DNA of 64,000 nt, taken from contig NC_045145.1 of assembly GCF_008831285.2 (NCBI RefSeq), positions 19,980,040 through 20,044,039 on the forward strand, read 5' to 3'. Below the pieces are notes generated by a model, which saw nothing but the letters and a program-made list of their open reading frames with translations, ran no database searches and was not told where the DNA came from. The translations under genes and the position numbers were made by a program. How positions within the stretch are numbered: the stretch's first letter is position 1; each line of letters begins with the position of its first letter. This document shows, piece by piece, positions 12,741 through 25,232 of this stretch. The stretch comes from Nymphaea colorata (taxonomy: Eukaryota > Streptophyta > Magnoliopsida > Nymphaeales > Nymphaeaceae).

Positions 12741-15520
12741 TATTAGTTAGGAGACACAAGACTATAGTAGAGATACTTTGGTTGTAAAAGTTGAATAGTT
12801 TTCCTATAGATCAGATTCACTAAAAAAGCCATGTGCTTTAGGCAGTTTTAATAGATAAGTGTTTCTCGTAATAAATCAAAATCCCTACAAGAATACAATT
12901 AATCAAGGACTAAAAAGAAATTCGTCGCTTTCAAAACTTAAAGAAACTAAGATATTCAGCAGGTAAAGGTCACGAGCAACTGAGTTAGAGTAGTGGTTTA
13001 GGATGAAGGGCGACCTTTGATGGCGCTTTTTTGACACCACCCATTGGACTATGTGAAGGAGATAGGAAGGCGCAAGCAACTAGGTTGGATGGACATAAAA
13101 GAAAGCTACTTTGATCACAACCATAATGTGAGAGGGTCCAGCAGTGAATGAATACAAATCTACATTGTCGCCTCTAGGAGATTCTACAAGGGCCCTTTGC
13201 AAGGTGAATGCATGAATCTAATGGCTGTCAAATTAGAGCAACACAAGAGATTCATGCACATCGGAGAGTGCACTTATTAGTAAGTATATTTTCCACTTAA
13301 CTAAAGGTTTGTTCCTCATTAGGACAAAGAATAAGTAGACTTTCACTGTAGAATGCAAAATTTTTCTGGGCATGTGCAGGTGGGATGCTCCTCACTATAT
13401 GATGTTACCTACTACCTAGGGATGAGGAAGAGTATCGAGAAAATTCATCAAATTCCTATTTAGATTCAGCTTCCAACTCTTTGTGCTAAATTGTGGTTGA
13501 TGGATTTGTTTTCATGGGTGGTCGAACTTTTTGGGCTGCAGTTGCTGAAAACACACCACCAAGCTTGAGGAGACTGTAGAACTCTAAACCCTAAACCCTA
13601 AACCTCGATTTTAGTTGGCGTTTCCGTTGTCACATGTTTCAAGATCAAAAGGTTAAAACTTAACTTTTAGTGAATGCTAAAATTATTTAAGCAGTTTATA
13701 TGAATCAAATTAATTGGAGATATATTCTGTGGCATTTGCATCGGTTCCTAAGTTGAATAAAGATAATTAAGAACCTCAAGTAGGAGAATGGCATGCCAGC
13801 ATGTGGTAACTAGTTGACTTTGTTGGTATTCAATGTTTACTGCTTGTGGGTTGTAGCCTTGCGGAAGCCTTACTTTGTTTGTGTTCATGACTTGTTAACA
13901 ACTAATCAATTAACTAGTTGTCTATGAGTAACAGAAGTAATATTGTATAAGAAATGTGTTTCATGACTTTTACATTAACAAAACATCTTTGTGTGAGAGG
14001 CTCAAGCAACATCCAAGTGATATAAATGGCTTGTAGTTGGGGACTGAAATTGTATAAGAAGGCTATCTGGAAGATCAATCATTGGGTGAAAGGGTGTGGG
14101 AATGCAATGCAATTCTATGATTGAATAAGCATAGTTGGCATAGAATCAAAATGACATTAATTTTTTTTAGCTTACTAGACTGCATGGGCCTAATAATTGA
14201 TTGATGGAGATGCCCTTGACCATACTCTACGTTCTTTCTAAGAGTGTTTCAAACCATAATACTTTAATGGTGGAATGAATGGGGTGATTCTTCACTGGAT
14301 CATAGCCCTGAATTAGTGAGATTTCCAAAAGGATGGCAATTACTATAGGAAATATAATATGATGACGAATATTTTTTTTTATATTGGATAATCAGATGTT
14401 GGATATAACTACACTATGTTTCTTTTAGAAAAAGCATAATATTCTTAGGATATGTGTATTAAAAGCACAATGTTTTCCTATCAAGCACCTTCTATGGGCC
14501 GTGGCATAAAATGAAATGAGTACAGCCCTCTTGGTAGTGTCAGAGCCAGAAAAAAAAAAAAAATCTAAAGGGGCACTCATTCACAGATTTCTATTTCCAA
14601 AAAGGCAATATGTACACGACACAATAACTATTTGAAAATTTTAATGCAAAATAAAGAAATATTGAAGGGCTAGTGCGGGCAAGTGACCACACCAGCATAT
14701 GTGTCCCCGCCTCTGCCCTTCTTAGGGACTTGACGAAACTTAATTGACATCTATGGCATATTATTTTAATGAATGACAGGGAGAATATACAGCCCTCGAA
14801 AAGATGGATCTTTCATCACACGATTGGCTGGACAAGGTTAGGGCAGTGCACTTGAGCAACGATTTTGGAGCAAATTGAGTCAAGTTCAAACAAAATAAAC
14901 CCATTTTGCTCTCATGAGTGTGGCAAGGCACCGATTACAATTTGAAGCTCTAAGACTCTGTTGAATCTCCTCTTATAAGGAGTGGGGACGTCGGGACAAA
15001 ATGTGGTTTCCTCCTTGAATTGGATTTCTGCTTGTGCTCTCCCCTCGTTTTTGTTATTGGAGCTTGTGAATTTTGTGCAGTTTCTTTGTTATTTTTGTTT
15101 CATTCCTGACGCCTGAGGACCCCAATTCTTTGTTTTTGTCTACTCTGTTCTTTTTCAATAAATCCCCGGGCAGGTGTTTTCCTGGAAGCTCTGAAAGCCC
15201 TAAGCTAGGAATTCATTCGTTAATTGCCAATTACGCGCGCCCATTTTGAAACTGTAAGAATGAAACCTCTCCATAGCATTGGCATTTTTCGAAGTGTTTA
15301 GGCTTGTAGGCCAAATCTTCAAAGAACGGGCCGTGTCGCTTGAAGCCCGGCGGTTTCGAGAACCAGGAATCATGTTTGGATGACCGTAGTTCGTCCGTCC
15401 TAGAACCCGACCGCTTTGGGAGGCTCAACGCCCACGCTAGTTAAACAAGAACTTTGCCCACGAAGTCGCTCAAGGAGTCCACAGAGAACACGTTGCTGGA
15501 GGGGGCGAGAGAGGGAGAGG
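12740..15520. other. Intergenic, no gene recognised
   Basis: Apart from a short telomere-like run near 13584-13604, no coding frame, terminal repeat or RNA gene could be supported. The last 150 bases before 15521 are GC-richer and probably form the promoter and leader of the phytanoyl-CoA dioxygenase-like gene. Confidence 0.4.
13584..13604. repeat. Interstitial plant telomere motif (about 3 units)
   Basis: Nearly three consecutive CCCTAAA units occur, the Arabidopsis-type plant telomere heptamer. Runs this short (telo-boxes) occur in plant promoters and at repaired breaks, so this does not imply a chromosome end. Confidence 0.8.
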
Positions 15521-18500
15521 ATGGGCGTCCGGGGCAATCTCACTGATGAGCACCTTCGATCCTTCCATTCACAAGGTTCTCTCTCTCTCTGTCTCTCTGT
15601 CTCTCTCTCTCTCTCTGTCTCTCTCTCTCTGCATCCCTCTCTCACTGTCTTCCGGGCGTTCAGGCTTCCTTGTGGTGGAGTCCTTCTGTGGCCCCGAAGA
15701 GATCGACGCCATGATGGGTAGGATGAATCACCTCCTCGAAAACTTCGACTGTTCGAGCACCTCCATCTTTTCCACCAGAAACCAGGTATATATGCAATCA
15801 AAACAGAACTATCTTCTGTGTTTTATGCTGGTTGCGCGATGGAGATATGCTCCACCAAGAAAGGACAACTAAAAAGGCCTTTTCTGACCCATCAAACATC
15901 TCCTAAAGGTGGAGCCTGCCTTTACTTTTCTGGAAATATGGGATAAGTTTGCTTGTTGAATCGGACCTTTTGTACGGTATCCCTACTTGTCCAGGTCCTG
16001 TTCTTTTGGACAAGTGGCATTCTTCTTGCTAAATGCTTGTTTCCTTGCAGAGAGAATGGTTATTGTTCTTAATATATGCATGACGTTGCTGTTGTTGCTC
16101 TTTTTTTTTTTTTTGGTATGCAGAAACAGTCGTCTGATGATTACTTCTACGAGAGTGCTGACAAAATTTCCTTTTTCTTTGAAGGTATTACATATCTCCT
16201 TGAGTGCGCACATCTTTTGTTCTTTGCTTACTTTCCTGCTTCCTTGCTTCCAGGGGTCCATGGTAGTGCAGTTGCTAATTTCATGATTGGGTACAAACTG
16301 AGTACGAAAATTGCTTGTATTTGGCATCACGAAGCAAAGCGTGACTCGTTAGTCTACCTCCTTTTGATGCCATCGTTTTCAATATATTGTGCTTAGATAA
16401 TCTACCTTCTAAACATTGGTTTCGCAAATTACGGACGGAAGTGTGATCCTTCTTATAGCTTTACCTGTTGACAAGCTCCATAGAAGAATAAGCCTCATCT
16501 CGCCAAAATATTTGTTATTTTATTCCATTACAGAAGTGGATAGTGTGTTTTAGGGACATGTCACAGGTACGTATATGTGTATATATGTAGTATCTAATAT
16601 GGTTTATGATTGTTAGTTCCGATTAAGGGATACATGTGATATGAATGAAACAGAGCGATTAGATGGCATTTCAAGTAGCATTTGGTGCCAATTTGGGTGT
16701 TATTCTTCTTTGGATGAAAAAGTGACTGTGGGTGTTCAGCAAAATTTCACTTCCGAAACAACAAAACATGATTCATTGCGAAGCGGAGTTGACAACAATG
16801 CATGTAAGAAAATCTCCTAAGTCTACTGTTTTTCCAAGTACGCTATTTTGGTCTGCAAATTATTAGCCCATAATTGCTGCTATGTTGTTCAGAATGCTAG
16901 AAAGCCTGATGCTTTCCTCAATTTTACTTTGATTTAAACACCTTGTTTTGTTGGATTTAATCACACGTAAAGGCCCTGCAAAGAAAATTTAAGGTTTCAG
17001 GAGCATCATGAAGAGCTTTCTTTGAGCGATTGATTTAAGTAGCATGTATGGGCGCTCAATTGTATAACTCTGAGTTCTATAACTAATTTTTTCTTCATAA
17101 ATTACATTATAAGTTAAATTTCTTTTCTTTTTCTTGAATCAGTTGGCTTACGTTTCCTGTATGTTCGGTCTGCAGAAAAGGCATTTGATGATAAAGGAAT
17201 CTTAAAGCAGCCTAAACAGCTTTCAATAAACAAAGTTGGCCATGGTTGGTGCCATTTGGAGTTTGGGATTTGGGCTTTATGCTTGAGCAAAGAAGTACAT
17301 TTTATTCTAAATTTCATTGACATGTGTCTCCCTGCTAACAAACCTTTTTAAAGTGTGACCTGTACGTCTTTGAAACTTACGTAATCTGTTAACTTGCATC
17401 ATATACTGACATGATTCTTTTTGTTGGTTTTGTAGCTTTGCATGAAATTGATCCTGTGTTCTGCAAATTTTCCTGCTCTGAGAAGATTGCAGGTTTACTT
17501 TCCTCCTTAAGCTATAGGAGGCCAGTAATTATTCAGTCAATGTATATCTTTAAGGTAGTTAACATCCTTGCTTTTTACCTTTTGCTTGTATAATTTGTCT
17601 CTGTTTGTTGTGTATTTTGCTTATATTGAGGCTTACTCGCCTACCTGTTTCTGCACTGGAACTTAACCCTGCTTATGGTACATGGTTGGGGAAATAATTG
17701 TGCTTCTCATTGCTCATCAATCATCAGCATAAAACAAACTTTTTAAGTCAATGTCATAAGAATGCCTTTTGTGACAAATCGTAGAACTCAGCCAACCTTA
17801 AGTTCAAGAAAAATCTCTTTTGTCACCTTTCTGTATATAGTATTTTAGCATAAATGAGAGCACATTTGTAAATTACACTCAATATAGTATAATTACACCT
17901 GTGATACTAGTGTCAGGGATGCAATATAATGGTTTTCATACAAGTTCTGTTATACAAATGTAAAGTATGGTACAACATGATACCTTACGTACAACACTGG
18001 TTAATTCAAGGACTCAATTCTGTTATCATTAGTTGAGTGGGAGATGCAACACGGAATTCAAGAAATGCAGTTCACCACCACTAAAGCATTGGGAACATCT
18101 GTATCAAGAGTAGACACAAGGATGGGACAATTTAAATCCAGTTATGGAGGGGGAAGCTGAATGACCAATCAACAACTGGAAGTATAACAAGATTCTTGGT
18201 GGGAAAAAAGAAGCAAGAGCAACAAATGGGAAGGGTGACTGACATTAATCACCCTTCACACTTGCTTCATCTCATCACGTGAACCTATCTACCATTTTCA
18301 ACAGCACAGCTTTGTGGAAAAAATATTTATAGGTCAGTTACCAGGGGGAGATGGGGTGGGAACTACCGAGTTGACTTTTGCTTGGAAATAGGTTTCCGGC
18401 AAGTAGTAAATGCAGCACCTAGTTGACTAAAAGCCTTAATCTTTAGCTTATTTCACTTTCGCTTGTAGGCAACACATCACAAGCATAATCTTGGTCTTCC

Positions 18501-21500
18501 TTCCTCACAACAACAAATGACAGAGGTAGAGCATAGAGCATGCGGACACGGCATTCGCCCTACTACCATTTGGGAAATCAAGGTGGGAGACTGCAAAACT
18601 CCCAGCGTCTTACAGACAATCGTGAACAACAATGCAAAGTTTGCAAACAGTCTTGGGCAACCTTCTGCCAAACATTCCCTAAATGATCGACTTGTTATTT
18701 ACATGAAACTGTTAAATGGAAGGTAATGGACGGAGAATGAAGAGTTCCTTTGTGACCCCAAACAAATGCTCCCCCTTCACTACTTCCACGTCCTTTTTTT
18801 CCAAGTGGAAAAGCGAGTCAATTCTCATCTTCTTTGGCACCAGTCAACACACTCTCGACGTTGAGAGTCACATCCTTGGCTAGGTGTTTCTGTAATGTTC
18901 CAGTGGATTAATTACATTAGTGTCCACTTTTAGGATAAATTTCTTGTTTTCTTGCTTGACATGGTCATTTATTCAGAAACAGGGCTCCTGAGCCATGATC
19001 TCTTTATACCTTGTCTGTCCTTTTGCATTTTTTTTATTTCTCTGTTCTCTTTGCTGTTCCTCCACATTTCTCTTTTGAATTCTTTTTCAAGTGCTTGTTA
19101 TTTTCTTATGCCATTATTAATTGCCAAGGTAAAAACTGGGAATGCTTCTGCTTCCTTTCTTATCTGAGTCTTCTTCCGTGATTGAGTTGAAATGCTCCTT
19201 CACTGGACTAACTTGCTTTGCCATTAATTGATTTGTTTGATTTAGAGTATGTTTTTTCAGATATGTCTCCTTAGAGCAAGCCTTTTGATTGCTTTGTTTT
19301 TATCCTGAACAAAATGAAGTTGAAAACTCTAGCGCTTTTATATCCTAAGGCTTTTATTTTCGCCAATGAACGATTTATATGACTACAATCTGCAGGATTA
19401 CTGCTTCTAGATCATATTATTTAAGCAGACATGGTTCAGATGTTGTTCCTTCTAAATTTTTGAAATGTTGCATGTGCTTCTTTTCTTCACTCATTAATTA
19501 CTGTATGCAATGTTATCACTGCCGTATCGTATCGTGTATCGGTCGGGCCGACCTATACGCCGTATCGTAACGTATCGTAAATGTATCGTAACGTATCGTA
19601 AAATTAATTTTTTAATTTGTAAAAAATATTAAAAATTTATAAAAAATAGAAAAAAAATCAGAAAAATTCTAAAAAAATCCGAAAAAACTAGTAAAAATCA
19701 GAAAAATTCAAGAAAAATGTATTTAAAGGAACGTTCATCATTCATGTATATGAAGTATGACCTGTGAGCTATGCATATGAACAAGACATTCCAAAATAAG
19801 AAATCAAACATTCAAAAAACAAAATAACATACTAAACAACCTAAGAGTATTCAATTACATCACAATTCATAAGTTCAGAAGTCAAAACTCAGAACATATT
19901 GACATAGTTTTCAAAACTCAAAACAAAAAGCATCGTCAATGGTGTTTAAAGCGAGAAATCCCTCCTGATATGATTTGCTTACAATAATTGCACTTAACTC
20001 TTAATCTATCTTTGGGATTCACCCTTGTACACCACTGCCATGCAGGATCCGACATTATATCTTCACAAAACAAGTAAAAACATACAAATAAATGTAGGAA
20101 ATAAGAGAAATGAACGATTCAACGGCAAAAATGAGTTATTTTTTACCTTCTTGGTGTTAAAAACCAAAAAACCCTCTTTCTCCAAGCTTCCCACCGTCCC
20201 AAGACTCCCCACAACGAGAGAGAGAGGAGCGTCGGTTTGAGAATAAGAAGCAAAAAGGGGCCCGACGGCCCCTTTTTAAATTTTACTCCCGTATCATGCG
20301 ATACGGAGGTGTATCGCACGTATCGTGCGATACGCCCACCGTATCGCACGATACGTACGATACGCGTACGATACGGACGCGTATCGTATTTAATAGGTGT
20401 AACGTATAGAAAACGTTGATACGAACGATACGTATCGTACGATACGCGTCCGTATCGTACGATACGGATAACATTGACTGTATGTTGAAAATGCATGATG
20501 ATCTCTACGTTATGTTTTTTCAGCAACCTGGAATTGGCGGGGAAGTGGTACCTCACCAGGATAATTCATTTCTCTACACAGAACCTCCCTCATGCACTGG
20601 ACTATGGTTGGCACTGGAGGATGCAACAATTGCTAATGGCTGCCTTTGGGCCATTCCTGGATCTCACAAGAGTACTTATACTCAATATTCATTATATGGC
20701 ACTGGTATCCATGGGTTTTTGTCGATTCTCATGGAAGCTAACCACTTGTTTCAATTGGTTTCAGATGGCCTTGTGAGAAGGTTCATTAGAGATGATAATG
20801 GAGTCCACTTTGATCAACCATCACCTTCATATGATCGTCGTGATTTTGTGGCTCTGGAAGTGAAGGCTGGCTCATTGGTTGTCCTTCATGGTGACCTTGT
20901 GCATCAAAGGTTAGAAAGTTTGTTTCTTTGCAGAAAATTTTAGTATCAAACCCTAACTAAGCGTTTCTCTGTTTTCCCCACCTCCAAGTTTTGAAAACCA
21001 GTCTCCGAAATCAAGACACGCATACAGTGTGCACGCTGTGGAGACAGATGGCTGTTCTTGGGCAGCAGATAACTGGTAACCACCAATACAATCCGATCAT
21101 GCCATACTAAATTGTGTCATTTGCTGTAGCTCATACTTGTTAAATGGTTCTTCGTCCAAAGTATCAATATCCTTTTTGATAAAATAATTAATATTAGCTG
21201 TTATAGTATGCATGCGTCCTTTTGATTTTTGGGGAATCCACGATGAAATGTTTCTCCATACTCTCTGTCACATGATGCTTTTTTGAACCTGGAAATATTG
21301 TTGAATAACGAACAAAATATATTGTGGTGGCTGAGTGGGTGATAAAAATGCTTTTTCTACTCGGCCAGATTTTCATTTCATGTTTTTTGGTGGTGCTGTC
21401 TGCTTGTATTTTTTTGAGCTGCTTCACTGAGTAACGCATACTGGTTTACAGTTTTAAAGGATAGACGTCTAATAACACAACACTTTCAGACCAAGTTTCT

Positions 21501-21657
21501 AAAAGTTAAAATGCATTTTTATTTTGCAAATGAGCAGATCTTTTGCATGTTTTCAAAGCTCTTACTTTCTGAATCTATGTGGGTACTAAATGATTGTTCT
21601 TTTGGATCTTCCAGGCTGAGGAAGAAAGCTGAACCAGAACCCCTTTATTCTTCTTAG
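15521..21657 (+). CDS. Phytanoyl-CoA dioxygenase (PhyH)-like protein
   Basis: Nine exons join in frame to 282 residues: 15521-15575, 15664-15785, 16124-16184, 17176-17244, 17436-17554, 20524-20671, 20765-20909, 20989-21075 and 21615-21657. As I recall it, the product aligns along its length with Arabidopsis phytanoyl-CoA 2-hydroxylase (about 283 residues). It carries the non-haem iron facial triad of 2-oxoglutarate oxygenases: HQD in VVPHQDNSF, and the distal His in HGDLVHQSF. The Arg of SRHAYS follows as the likely 2-oxoglutarate contact. The family hydroxylates the alpha carbon of phytanoyl-CoA, which in plants derives from chlorophyll phytol, in peroxisomes. I see no convincing C-terminal peroxisome signal (it ends PLYSS), so localisation is open. 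Intron 1 is a CT microsatellite. Intron 5 is nearly 3 kb and hosts a hAT-like MITE ending 47 bp before exon 6. Confidence 0.93.
15577..15642. repeat. CT-rich microsatellite filling intron 1
   Basis: The 88-bp first intron of the PhyH-like gene is mostly (CT)n with occasional TG interruptions. It lies between the donor at 15576 and the acceptor at 15663. Frames read through it give Ser/Leu repeats that are artefacts. Confidence 0.85.
19508..20476. mobile_element. hAT-like non-autonomous MITE in PhyH intron 5
   Basis: This 969-bp element begins caatgttatc and ends gataacattg, which are perfect 10-bp terminal inverted repeats. It is flanked by an exact 8-bp target-site duplication, actgtatg, at 19500-19507 and 20477-20484. 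The 8-bp duplication and the CAATG ends (CARNG pattern) suggest the hAT superfamily. Both subterminal regions are packed with cgtatcg/cgatacg motifs: sparse and spaced on the left (about 19523-19600), dense on the right (about 20285-20470). There is also a perfect 11-bp-arm hairpin at 20252-20277 (arms aaaaaggggcc, loop cgac). No transposase is encoded, so it would depend on an enzyme supplied in trans. The intact ends and duplication suggest a fairly recent insertion. Confidence 0.88.
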
Positions 21658-23934
21658 TCATGCTATATGAACAGATTCAATGAGTCAACAGAGAACACCT
21701 GGAGGGTTGTGCCTGCATGTGTGTATGTGCCCGCACATACTCCTGCTTGAATTCTCTTTATGTTCTTAACCATTTGTTTGTGTTCGTATGCTGATAATCT
21801 CAGTAGCTATATATAGGAACTCAACTTTGGCAGAACGTTCTTCCAAATGTGTTTTTTGGAAATAATGCAAGTGGATGCTGAAAAATTGAGAAAAGCCACT
21901 TTAGAGCTTGACCGACCTGCGCGGCCCCTTGACCCAGTCGATCAAAGCATTGGACATGTTCTGTCCATGGTATCCAGATAGGTACAATGGCATTGAGCAG
22001 AGCTGGAATCCAATCTTTTGAGCTAAACCTCTTATGCACCTGGGCTGTCCCATTGCCATCTACAACCGCGCAAGAGGGTAGCTGGTCCATTCAGGTGCAC
22101 CCAGGAAAGCAGTCGGCCATCGTGGACTTGTGTTCCCAAGGATCCCGGCTTACTGGATCTCGTGGCTGTGGTTATAATAGAAGATGAAAGTCACAGCTGT
22201 TCCTTCCAGGAATCATTTAAGCAAGCCCTTATTCTAACTGGCTAGGTATAATAATGATGTATACTTGCGCATTTATCTGTAGTCAATATTATCCATAAAT
22301 AGCTTGATCGACCTATAAATGCAAGAACTTATGAATGACATAATCAGAAAGCATGAGTGTCTTGCAAGAAGCTGTAGGACATAGGACATGGATTTTTTTT
22401 CATAAAGCTGCTGTGGCGAAGCTAGAAATTTTAACTGACGGTAGTAGATTAGTAGCGGAGGGAGAATGTTGGTATTTTGAATTATATGTATTTGTATGTA
22501 TAAATGTTGGTGAGGAGGTGTAAGATGAAGCTTGTCTATAAAACCCTGGTAACATGGATTGATTTGAGCTTGGATTATATAGCTAGCCAAGAATATATAT
22601 GACACGCACGTTATAGAGTTTGCTTAATATATGGGAAATCTGGTATTGCTTACAAACTTATCATGTCCAATTCTTAAACCATGTCCTAAGCTATGTCACT
22701 TGAGTCCGGGGTGTGGGTGCGGACATTCCAAAAAATTAGGTGTGGTTTTATTATTATTATTTATTTTTAATTTATTATATATATAACAGAATAAGGATGT
22801 AAATTGTATTGCACATGAAAATATTTTGTAATATGACATTCTAATTGGGTTCGGGTTTGAATCGGTGCTGCATCCATGTCTAATGTGCACTCAACGCGAT
22901 GCGGCTCAGGTGAGTTTGTAAAATAGAAGAGTTCGAGTGACTTAGGCCTTAAGATCTAAAACTTTTCATCCTAGGAGGGTTTGGTGGAACAGCTTGGGTT
23001 GGGGTCGATAAGTAGGCAGTCTCAATTCTAATATCAGGGGTGTCAACCGCCATGTGCTATAAAAGAAAAAAAGAAAAGGGTAGGAGCTTTGGCTCTCGAC
23101 AATTAATTAAGAGCATGTTTGGTAGTTTTGGATCTTCTTGAATTTTAGATTCAAGTTGTTCACATTTTAATTGACCCTTGGATCTCTCCCTTTCTTTCTC
23201 TTGGCTATAAATCTACTCATTAGAGAATATAAAGGGTAATTAAATGTTAGAAAACCCAAGAAAAATACGGTAACAAAATTAAGGTGATAGTCCATTTCGA
23301 AGTATACATCTTTGTAAAAATTCTACTATCCACATTGCTCTTGGAGAAAAGTAAAGAAATGCGTCGCTATTCTTTGACCCGAATTGCGATTCTCTCTTCT
23401 GAAATCCATTATATATGAGATATTCTTCCAAACCGGCCAAAGCATTCCAAAGAATTGCCTAAACATAACGCCAAAAATATGCAATTAACAGCTATCAGTT
23501 AAGACAAGTCAATATTATGCATCTCGAATATGAAATAATTGCATGCCATGAAATTCTCAAATTTCTAATATGTTGAAAGAAGAAAGAGTGGAAAATAATA
23601 TCAAAAAGTGTAAAATTTATGTTATTAGCTATGGAAAACGATGTAATTATCTGCATTATTCCTCGTGTTCTTTTATCTTCCACTCTCTGCAGATGGAACG
23701 GCGGTTTGTCATATCCATGGAGACAACTGATGCGCGCGAGGCAGCTGCTAGTAATTAAATTGTTACGTTCAGTTCGTACACTGTACTTCATAGACAATTA
23801 TCAAATATCTTGAGAAGCCAATGATAAACTTGAAGGATCGTCTTTATCATATTCCCAAAACGTATATATTGGTGGAACAGTTTTCGAGTTCTTTTCCTAA
23901 TGGTTTCTAGAATTGCTTCGGTTGCAGATTTTTG

Positions 23935-24052
23935 GCTATCGATTTCCAAGATATCGTCTTCCAAGATAAATTCAAGGCATATAAATTACCAAAGCTATCG
24001 ATTTCCAAGATATCGTCTTCCAAGATAAATTCAAGGCATATAAATTACCAAA
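23935..24052. repeat. 59-bp exact tandem duplication
   Basis: Units 23935-23993 and 23994-24052 read the same base for base. There is no third copy. This looks like a single recent duplication event rather than a satellite. Confidence 0.9.
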
Positions 24053-24523
24053 GCTGGTTATCTACGCTGTCCCTTTATATGAAATTTCAGGCGTCATTTT
24101 AATAATGACAAAAAATATCCATGATTGATATGAAAAAACTTTTTGATGAATAAGCAAAAAAAAAAAAAAAATTGTGGATTCGATGACGATAAAATTTGTT
24201 AATTCATATATACATTTTGTTATGACCAATATAATATTATTTGGTAGTTACGTTAGTGTTATCTTATACATCTGTATGTCATTTCTTAACTTATAAATAT
24301 TTTATTATCACGTACTTATGTGTAGCATTATCTCATACATACATCTGTTCCTTATCTCTTTATCTCATAAATCTTTTGTTATCTCAAACACATTATTTTA
24401 TACTTATTTCTTATTTTACGCCTATTTTTTTTATCTTATACACATGCATATGCAATATTTAAACATAAAATAAAATATGCATATTGATAGTAAGGTCCAC
24501 ATTAACATATGCTCATGGTGAAG

Positions 24524-24671
24524 CACATAGAACTTGCTCTCATAAATTACATCCAAAGTAGACATGGGGATTTTATTCTTTAAAATGTTCACAACATCAC
24601 ATAGAACTTGCTCTCATAAATTACATCCAAAGTAGACATGGGGATTTTATTCTTTAAAATGTTCACAACAT
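24524..24671. repeat. 74-bp exact tandem duplication
   Basis: Units 24524-24597 and 24598-24671 appear identical. As with the 59-bp case nearby, there are just two copies in direct contact. Confidence 0.9.
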
Positions 24672-25210
24672 CCAAATACTCACAACCTGCACAATATTTC
24701 ATCCATAATTTGCAGCGTGCTTTCTCTAACTAGAAAAAGAGGCATGATCAAGACAAAGAAAGCGGAAGAACTAACTTCAGAACTTGAGCGACCTACGTGA
24801 TTTCACTTGGCTTAATCGAAGTGTTGTTCCATGTGCGAGCAGAGTCTCTGGAGTACATACACTATATATTCAACTACAAAACCACCATACGAGCAAAGGC
24901 TCAGTCATTAGAAAACAAAACCTCGCAAACACGAACTGAGGAAAGGTGCACGCGCAAGCAAGCGCATGCCATGCGTGGGGCAGAATCCCAACCTTCGCCG
25001 AGAGGGAACAATATGTTGATGGCATGCACTCTTTTCGCTTTTGTTTTTTTTCTTCCTTTCTCCTTTTCCTTGCATTCCTACCATAAAAGCTTCCATTCCC
25101 TCTTTTCACCTTTTCATTGTTGTACCTCAAAACGCCCCACGCTCCATTGGATCATGGTGAAGATCGATCAAAAGTTGGGAAATCTTCTTCTAGTTTTCTT
25201 ACTTAAAGCA

Positions 25211-25232
25211 TTATATATATATATATATATAT
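25211..25232. repeat. Short (TA)n run
   Basis: This is a TA run of about 20 bp. It creates Tyr-Ile repeats in a spurious open frame that should not be called a gene. Confidence 0.85.

Noticed and set aside
15400-15801. Arg/Glu-rich minus frame and Ser/Leu-rich plus frames near 15.5 kb
   Set aside because: They arise from the CT microsatellite that fills PhyH intron 1.
20143-20556. Arg/Tyr-rich open frames within PhyH intron 5 (repeated YRTIR/VRYG)
   Set aside because: They are translations of the cgtatcg palindrome array of the MITE, not a protein.
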